A stretch of DNA of 25,000 nucleotides from Chrysomallon squamiferum (lineage: Eukaryota; Mollusca; Gastropoda; Neomphalida; Peltospiridae): NCBI GenBank assembly GCA_012295275.1, contig CM022666.1, positions 2,598,616 to 2,623,615 on the forward strand, written 5' to 3'. Positions within the stretch are counted from its first letter, which is position 1. Each line of letters begins with the position of its first letter. This document shows, piece after piece, positions 19,036-25,000 of the stretch. Made by a program: the position numbers and the translations under genes. The notes beneath the pieces are model-generated. The model was not told where the DNA came from and did not search any database. It was given only the letters and a program-made list of their open reading frames with translations.

Positions 19036-19594
19036 AAATAAATAAATTTAAAATAGATAAATAGGTGAAGAAAATGTTTGGAAGCTTGATGTAATTAATA
19101 GAAACTACATAAAATATTGCCTGACTGATACATATATATAGCTCCTTAATCTTTATGCAAGAGAAATGAAAAAAAAAAAATTCAAAAAAAACAAAACACA
19201 TATTTATAAATAAACATTTTTTTAGAAGCCACAGTATGCAGGATTTTTTTTTGGGTTTTTTTTTTTTTTTTTTACCTCAAAACGTAATGTGGACATTCTG
19301 TGAATTCCCTTGCATTGGTCCACACGCGCGCACAGACAAATACACCAATGCTATTAAAAAAAGAAATGATATGCGTCCTCAACGAAAGATCATTACGCTA
19401 CCACCCAGGCAGAAGCATGCGTGTATAAGAGTGTTTTATTTAGTGACAACGTAATAAATATACTCTAGCAGGTCATAGATTAGTCTGCCAGCTGACGGAA
19501 CGGTGTAAAAGAATTTAATACTGGATAATAAAAAGATACCCGGGTAACATCCATTTTGTATAACCATTTACAGTTTTTTGACGCATGCTATCTT

Positions 19595-19609
19595 TATATA
19601 CATACATAC

Positions 19610-19679
<70 letters not shown>

Positions 19680-19741
19680 TTATACATATGTATATACATA
19701 TATATATATATATTTATTTATACATACTTATACACACACAA

Positions 19742-19779
<38 letters not shown>

Positions 19780-19790
19780 TTATTTTTATT
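19595..19790. repeat. Compound CATA / TA / CA microsatellite
   Basis: Blocks of (TACA)n, (TA)n and (CA)n in sequence. Three overlapping I/Y/T/H-rich open frames are translations of this repeat. Confidence 0.97.
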
Positions 19791-19863
19791 TGTTTTTGAA
19801 TAATTTTTAAAACTAATACACTTGAAAATCATTTTTAATATTAAAACAAATAATCGAAAATGT

Positions 19864-20034
19864 ATGCAATCATATTTGACTGAAATTTTTGAACAAGACT
19901 ATTGTGATAAGGAATACAGAAATAGGATACTGAAAGTTATGGCTATGTTTTCCAGTGTATCAAGATGGATTTATCAAAGACAATGCCGATTCTTTCATGT
20001 ATATTGGAAGGAGGTGTATGTTAAAGATTCTTAG
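19864..20034 (+). CDS. Unassigned 56-codon open frame
   Basis: The frame starts at ATG 19864 (the frame is open back to about 19822) and ends TAG at 20034. It reads MQSYLTEIFEQDYCDKEYRN then RILKVMAMFSSVSRWIYQRQ and CRFFHVYWKEVYVKDS. It is not low-complexity, unlike most chance frames here, and has a balanced amphipathic look. I do not recognise it. It has no clear promoter, and no splice sites join it to neighbours. It could be a chance frame or an exon relic. Confidence 0.2.
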   Translation: MQSYLTEIFEQDYCDKEYRNRILKVMAMFSSVSRWIYQRQCRFFHVYWKEVYVKDS

Positions 20035-20892
20035 CTAATCAGTCAAAAAAATATCCATAGAGTACGTCAGTGTAAGAAATTTCCAGTTTCTGTTACCGCA
20101 TCTGAAAATTTCATTTATATATTTCCAAACATCACAGCCTGTAACAAGTGGGCATAAACTCTTCAGCGATCATCCACTATGTTTTCACAGGCATCCGCGC
20201 ACGCACACACGCACAAGCATTCATTAAGAAGAAAAAAAACCGATGGAAATATAAAATGCAGACTGCGCGAATATTTCATTAATAAATACCTCATTAAAGA
20301 GAAGTTATCAGTTTTGTATTCAGCTTCTGTATTAAATAAATTCTAACATATTATTGATTGACTCATTTATTTCTTGTTTACAGAAATTAATAAACTGTTT
20401 CGTTATAATTCCGTTTCCAGTTCAAAAACGATACAAATATATACGTTTATTAAAATACACTTTTTCCCTCCATTTTCTAATATTCAAATTATTTTACTTG
20501 GGCGTCTTTGTCATAAATAAATTCCAGTCCATTTCTAATTTATCTTAATTTCAGTAGAAAGGTATGTGTATTTATTTAAGATTCTGGTATACGTGATAGA
20601 AATTGAACATAAAGGCATTTACCGATTTCCTCATTAGAATCATAAGCGGTACGTGTTTATATTACGCTACAAAAACAAACGCCATATCGACAGTGTGTAT
20701 CTGTTGATCAGCACTTGTAATAAGCCTTGAAATCTTCCATTCATGTCTTTCTGGTACCAATAAAAAAAAAAAAAAGCCTTAAGAAAGGTAATAAAAAAAA
20801 AAAAAATAAAAAAAAATAAAGAGATAACAAATTAATAAATGAAATGATGCTAGTTTTGATTATTTTGATTTGATCTGATTTTGTTCCGGATA
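20035..20892. other. No gene seen
   Basis: AT-rich sequence with a short CA-rich patch (20190-20220) and A-runs at 20761-20775 and 20794-20820. Neither strand shows a protein-like frame. Confidence 0.6.
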
Positions 20893-21548
20893 CAGTAGTG
20901 TACCCTATAATGAACGGATTATGCTGCGAGTATCCCTGTAATGAACGGTTTTAGGTACGAATCTCAGAATCTCAGAACCTCAGAACGAATGCGGAAGAAT
21001 ATTTCTGAGGAGAACAAGGAGCAAATCCATGTTATTCCAGCCCAAGAACTGGAATAAACTTTCCAAAATTGTTAAGGAAAATCATCCTGATGTTGATGCT
21101 TAATATTCTTAAAGACACAGTGACGGCCCAATTATGGAATGTCCAGAAATTCAGGTAGAAGCAGTCGACCCTGGATTCCTTCTTTAAAAGACCTCCTGCA
21201 GACGAACTGCCTGTAGGACAGTCACCAAAGTGGGCTAGGAAGGATGACCACTCTCCTTTCACTTCTTCTCAGTGATTATCTCCTCCTCCCCCCTTCCCCC
21301 TGCCTCCTCTCCTGCAAGCGCAGCAATAGATAAAGTAAGATAAAGTATCAATGATATTTTTCATTTCAGGAGTTTAAATGTACGGTTTAAAACATTGGTT
21401 TTTTTCTACATTACACTAATTTTGTTATTTTTGAGAGGGTGTGTTTGCGAGCCAGGGACGGATTACCCCCTTATAGCATGTATTTCAGTGGACCCTTTAA
21501 CGAACGAAACTCTGGAACCGATTAGATTCGTTATAGTGTACTCCACTG
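20893..21548 (+). mobile_element. Decayed pogo-like DNA transposon with both terminal inverted repeats
   Basis: The left end CAGTAGTGTACCCTATAATG (20893-20920) and the right end (21521-21548, read in reverse complement as CAGTGGAGTACACTATAACG) match at about 20 of 28 positions. Between them, plus-strand text reads LWNVQKFR, a stop, then KQSTLDSFFKRPPADELPVG (PIP box at 21162-21185). A PCNA-binding Q-x-x-L-x-x-F-F motif at the transposase C-terminus is known for pogo. Most of the transposase is deleted, so the element is not autonomous. A left sub-terminal repeat (20901-20919 and 20932-20950) is present. Confidence 0.7.
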
Positions 21549-21785
<237 letters not shown>

Positions 21786-22012
21786 TATATAATTCAATAA
21801 AATAAAGAAATAAAGAAAGAAAGAAATAAAGAACCGAAACGAGAAGATTCCATCAGTTTTCAGAATGTGTTTTTCAAAAACAAATCCATGAATAAAAATC
21901 AAATTCACAATAATATGCCATAAAAGGCTTTGATTCATAAAGTAATGAAACTGAGGAAGATCCTTTTTGTAGGCGTGCCTTCCTGTGTGATTTGTCTTCT
22001 TTTATGAAGTAT

Positions 22013-22025
22013 GTTTCCTGGAAAC
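22013..22025. promoter_or_regulatory. 13-bp palindrome GTTTCCTGGAAAC, STAT-like
   Basis: A perfect inverted repeat around a central T, containing TTCNNNGAA, the general STAT-site pattern. It lies about 80 bases upstream of the TATA box and is conserved in copy 2 at 24807-24819 while nearby bases differ. Factor identity is inference. Confidence 0.4.
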
Positions 22026-22101
22026 CATCGCCAACATGCTTGAATCGCTGACTGGTACCATAACAACAGTCAGCGGAATACATTATTACCTGTTAGAATC
22101 A

Positions 22102-22109
22102 TATATAAG
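22102..22109 (+). promoter_or_regulatory. TATA box of the small ORF, copy 1
   Basis: TATATAAG followed by GTGAAAGACGTC; transcription would start about 25-30 bases on, near 22132-22140, leaving a leader of about 50 bases before the ATG at 22189. The same box and spacing occur in copy 2. Confidence 0.6.
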
Positions 22110-22188
22110 TGAAAGACGTCTACAACTGCATACTTCTGAATATTTTACGTCTATTTGACTTCATTCAGCAGTAAAAATCACCACAGAT

Positions 22189-22380
22189 ATGTCTCTCGTT
22201 CTGCCAACAAAGCACAGCCTTTGCGAAGACTTCAAAAACGAAATCGACTCATGGATAGAAAGTGAAATGATGGAACTCCAACAATGCACTGATCGTGCCT
22301 GGTTTCAAAATGGAACTTTTCAAGTTCTGACATCCATCTCGGACAGGAAGAAAAATTACAAAAGAGGAAAAGTCTGTTGA
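22189..22380 (+). CDS. Small intronless ORF, 63 codons, unknown family
   Basis: Starts MSLVLPTKHSLCEDFKNEID, continues SWIESEMMELQQCTDRAWFQ and ends NGTFQVLTSISDRKKNYKRG, KVC before TGA. The start is supported by the TATA box 80 bases upstream, a G at -3, and conservation of the ATG and first seven codons in copy 2 with only one synonymous change. The protein has an acidic first half with two tryptophans and a basic C-terminus. It has no signal peptide, membrane helix or motif that I recognise. More protein-like open stretches follow the stop in the same and other frames, so it might be the first part of a longer, decayed or spliced gene. Confidence 0.5.
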   Translation: MSLVLPTKHSLCEDFKNEIDSWIESEMMELQQCTDRAWFQNGTFQVLTSISDRKKNYKRGKVC

Positions 22381-23640
22381 AAATCAACATACAATGTACG
22401 TATTTCTGTTCTGCGTTTAAATTCTGCTTATAAGATCATCATTTATTTTTAGAAACTGACTTTTGATTTTACATTTATTTTTGGAAAGACATGTCTGCAA
22501 CATATTTCTCTTGAAAAACAAATAGCACACTGGAAACAAATTGTCTTACGTTTTTAAATATCTGCCTAAAAAGCATCACCGATCAAAAACTGGATGACTG
22601 CAATCTGGATTTTTATTTCTGGCAAAAATATTTAAGTTACAAGAAACAGCCTTCAGATTTTCGAACAACAACAGTCCAAAATGAGGATATTTTCTAAAAC
22701 TGTACGACACAATTAGGAACTGAAACAAAATAAAACTCCGGAAGAAACACACAACATCCAAGAACTCGAAGAATTCTGATATTCAATTCTGGAAGAAACA
22801 AATCTTCGAAGAACACGGACTAAACAACACTAAAACGTTTAAGCTTCGAACTGGCCAAGCTCATGCATTACAGTTACGAAATGGAAGAATGACATTCTTA
22901 CATTAATTTTTCAAAAGACGCCATGGAAATCTTAAAGGGAACCACGCATGCTTCTTGCAAAGGATATTATTTTATAATTTAATGTGTTAGAGAAAATACT
23001 TTTTAAAAACTTCAGTCAATTTTAGGAAATTAAGCGCTGGAAAGAAATAAAAATAATTGCGTTGCAGCAGATGCTTCAGAAGTGAAATACAAATGGAAAT
23101 AATATCTTAAATTAAAGGAAACAAACGGACACACTGACAAGAAGTATACTAATATATATATATATATATACGCAGAAATTATCTACATGATTCTATAAAA
23201 ATATAAAAAATACGTATGTTAAAAAATGTAAAACTGTTAACAGTAGTTATTAGCAATTTGTATCTGTGTCAGAAAAGACAAAAATACTTTTATATTTGTT
23301 TTAAATAAAAGCTGATACCACATATCGTTTTGTTACTATTTTTTATTGTCATTGATGTCATAGTAGATTATGCTGTTGTTGTTTGTGTAGTTGCTTTTGC
23401 CTATCTTAACCCTGCTATTTTGCACTTCCTACGAAGACCACTAGTTCGCTTGACTGCATTGATGTTGCCTGATTCATTCAAACACGCGCATTGTAGTTTC
23501 CTGTCGATGTGCGTAGTTAAGAGGCGAAAAAAACCAATTCCACTCCTTTCAAAATTTGCATTATGATAAAATAGTAACCAGGACGATTTTATTCAAAACA
23601 GTTAGTGACATTTGTAATCAATGAATATTTAACTTCATTG
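22381..23640 (+). other. Probable 3' UTR or decayed coding remainder, then spacer
   Basis: Open stretches without a start include 22453-22554 (KLTFDFTFIFGKTCLQ..., same frame as the ORF), about 22563-22697 (ICLKSITDQKLDDCN...) and about 22730-22904 (KIKLRKKHTTSKNSK...LRTGQAHALQLRNGRM). They may be chance frames in A-rich DNA. After the AATAAA at 23304 there is a 78-codon frame (23330-23566) that I do not recognise. Confidence 0.4.
23304..23309 (+). terminator. Candidate poly(A) signal for the copy 1 small gene
   Basis: AATAAA in TTTTAAATAAAAGCTG, about 0.9 kb after the TGA. With the TATA box at 22102 it would define a transcript of about 1.2 kb. Confidence 0.35.
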
Positions 23641-23672
<32 letters not shown>

Positions 23673-23821
23673 GGATAGACAGATAGAGGAAAATAATAAT
23701 AATAATAACAATAACAATAACAATAACAATAATAATAATGTTAATGATAAAAATAATATAATAATAATAGTAATAATATAATAATAATGATAATATAATA
23801 ACAATAATAATAATAATAATA

Positions 23822-23876
<55 letters not shown>
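23641..23876. repeat. (GT)n then (AAT)n/(AAC)n microsatellites
   Basis: GT run at about 23641-23672, then 185 bases of AAT/AAC units with variants at 23692-23876, ending where copy 2 of the duplication begins. Confidence 0.97.
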
Positions 23877-23879
<3 letters not shown>

Positions 23880-23882
23880 GAT

Positions 23883-24416
23883 AAGGAGCAAAGCCATGTT
23901 GTTCCAGCCCAAGAGCTGGAATAAACTATCCAAAATTGTTAAGGAAACTCATCCTGATGTTGGTGCTGTAATATTCTTAATGACACAGTGATTGCCTAAT
24001 TATGGAATGTCGAGAAATTCAGGTTGAAGCAGTCAACCCTGGATTCCTTCTTTAAACGACCTCCTACAGACGAACTGCCTGTAGGACAGTCACCAAAGTA
24101 GGCTAGGAAGAATGACCCTTCTCCTTTCACCTCTTCTCAGTAATCATCTCCTCCACCCCCACCCCCCACTCTGCCTCCTCTCCTGCAAGTTCAGCAATAG
24201 TAAAGGAAGATAAAGCATTAATGATATTTTTCATTTCATGGGGTTTAAATGTACGGTTTAAAAAATTAATTTATTATATTACATTGTTTTTGTTATTTTT
24301 GAGAGGGTGTACTGTGCGAGCCATATAACATGTATTTCAGTGGACCCTTTAACAAACGAACTGTTTAACGAACGAGGCTCTGGAACCAGTTAGATTCGTT
24401 ATAGCGTATTCCACTG
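23883..24416 (+). mobile_element. Decayed pogo-like transposon, 3' part only
   Basis: The second copy of the element at 20893-21548, missing its left end. It keeps the PIP-box text KFRLKQSTLDSFFKRP (Q-x-x-L-x-x-F-F at 24030-24053) without the stop seen before it in copy 1, and the right terminal inverted repeat at 24389-24416. It ends CCACTG. A stop (TAA) remains upstream of LWNVEKFR. Confidence 0.65.
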
Positions 24417-24487
24417 AATATTTATTTCATTTTATTTATTTACTTATTTATTATAATTTCGATGATGATGAAATTAATGACTGGGTT

Positions 24488-24502
24488 AATAATAATAATA
24501 GC

Positions 24503-24571
<69 letters not shown>
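24488..24571. repeat. (AAT)n microsatellite
   Basis: Equivalent of the 21617-21779 tract in copy 1 but shorter and almost lacking AAC units. Confidence 0.97.
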
Positions 24572-24572
<1 letters not shown>

Positions 24573-24891
24573 TTTATATAATTAAATAAAATAAAATAAA
24601 ATAATAAATAAATAAGAAAGAAAGAAATAAACGAAAAGAGAAGATTCCATCAGTTTTTATAATATATTCAAAAACAAATAGATGAATAAAGTTCAAATTC
24701 ACAATAATATGCCATAAAAGGCTTTAATTCATAAAGTAATGAAAATGAGGAAGATCCTTTTTGTAGGCGTGCCTTTATGTGTGATTGGTTGTTTTTTATA
24801 AAGTACGTTTCCTGGAAACCATCGTGCACATGCTTGAATCACTGACTGATACCATAACAACAGCGGAATACATTATTACCTGTTAGAAACG

Positions 24892-24899
24892 TATATAAG
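24892..24899 (+). promoter_or_regulatory. TATA box of the small ORF, copy 2
   Basis: TATATAAG in GTATATAAGTGAAAGACATC; 80 bases between box and ATG as in copy 1. The palindrome GTTTCCTGGAAAC lies upstream at 24807-24819. Confidence 0.6.
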
Positions 24900-24979
24900 T
24901 GAAAGACATCTACAACTGCATTCTTCTGAATATTTTATGTCTATTTGACTTCATTCAGCAGTAAACAATCACCACAGAT

Positions 24980-25000
24980 ATGTCTCTCGTTCTGCCAACG
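24980..25000 (+). CDS. Small ORF, copy 2, first seven codons only
   Basis: ATG at 24980 opens MSLVLPT, identical to copy 1; the only base change (ACA to ACG, Thr) is silent. The leader of about 80 bases before it has about four changes. The rest is beyond the window. Confidence 0.5.

Larger units (their letters stand above)
17119..19560. other. No convincing gene; AT-rich, probable 3' UTR then intergenic
   Basis: Only short open frames occur, none with a family signature. It holds the right arm of the inverted repeat (18736-19035). The stretch 19285-19560 is less AT-rich and has GCATGCGTGTATAAGAGTG near 19416, which could be a TATA element, but no open frame follows closely. Confidence 0.6.
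23883..25000 (+). repeat. Tandem segmental duplication, copy 2 (runs off window)
   Basis: Colinear with 21016-22207. It lacks the left terminal inverted repeat of the transposon; instead the copy abuts an AAT microsatellite. It continues to the last base of the window. Confidence 0.92.

Noticed and set aside
23330-23566. 78-codon frame with a hydrophobic start
   Set aside because: It starts just after a poly(A) signal, has no promoter or homologue I recognise, and no tandem copy is visible to test it.

Overview
The window looks like nuclear DNA of an animal, most likely a mollusc and plausibly a cephalopod. It is very AT-rich, genes are split into small exons by long introns with GT..AG borders, and it is crowded with microsatellites (GA, TG, AAT/AAC, TTTA, CATA), minisatellites and decayed transposons. 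There is no operon structure, ribosome binding site or CRISPR array. The cephalopod call is inference from repeat style and from a LINE 3' end that finishes in an AAT/AAC microsatellite.

From 208 to 16357 the plus strand carries the 3' part of one large gene. I could chain 14 exons (208-301, 870-1148, 1561-1803, 3885-4169, 4656-4748, 5230-5421, 5840-5910, 6523-6751, 7789-7993, 11523-11666, 12423-12492, 12721-12784, 13100-13235, 16231-16357). All junctions keep phase and give 743 residues plus a stop. The product is a type I membrane protein of the Ig-superfamily cell-adhesion/receptor class: end of one Ig domain, two further Ig domains, three fibronectin type III (FN3) domains, one membrane helix, and a cytoplasmic tail of about 208 residues. 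The 5' part (signal peptide and earlier Ig domains) lies to the left of the window. I cannot assign an orthologue. The domain order would suit Robo, Cdo/Boc or an L1-like protein, but the tail has no clear hallmark of any of them.

The introns hold most of the structure: a duplicated 361-bp block and a 119-bp seven-unit repeat array before the first FN3 exon; (GA)n tracts just downstream of three 5' splice sites; a tetranucleotide tract ending at the acceptor of the first tail exon; and in the last intron an antisense 5'-truncated LINE, a minisatellite and a pogo/Tigger-like terminal fragment. The last exon and a 24-unit, 27-bp minisatellite lie between two inverted copies of a roughly 300-bp repeat (15335-15628 and 18736-19035).

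The right end (about 20.9-25 kb) is different. A roughly 2.8-kb unit is present in direct tandem, the second copy running off the window. Each unit has a decayed pogo-like transposon end that still encodes a PCNA-binding (PIP-box) peptide, an AAT microsatellite, a conserved TATA promoter carrying a 13-bp STAT-like palindrome, and a small intronless ORF starting MSLVLPT. This ORF is complete in copy 1 (63 codons, 22189-22380); copy 2 has only its first seven codons, differing by one synonymous base. I do not recognise this small protein. Between 17.1 and 20.9 kb there is no convincing gene.
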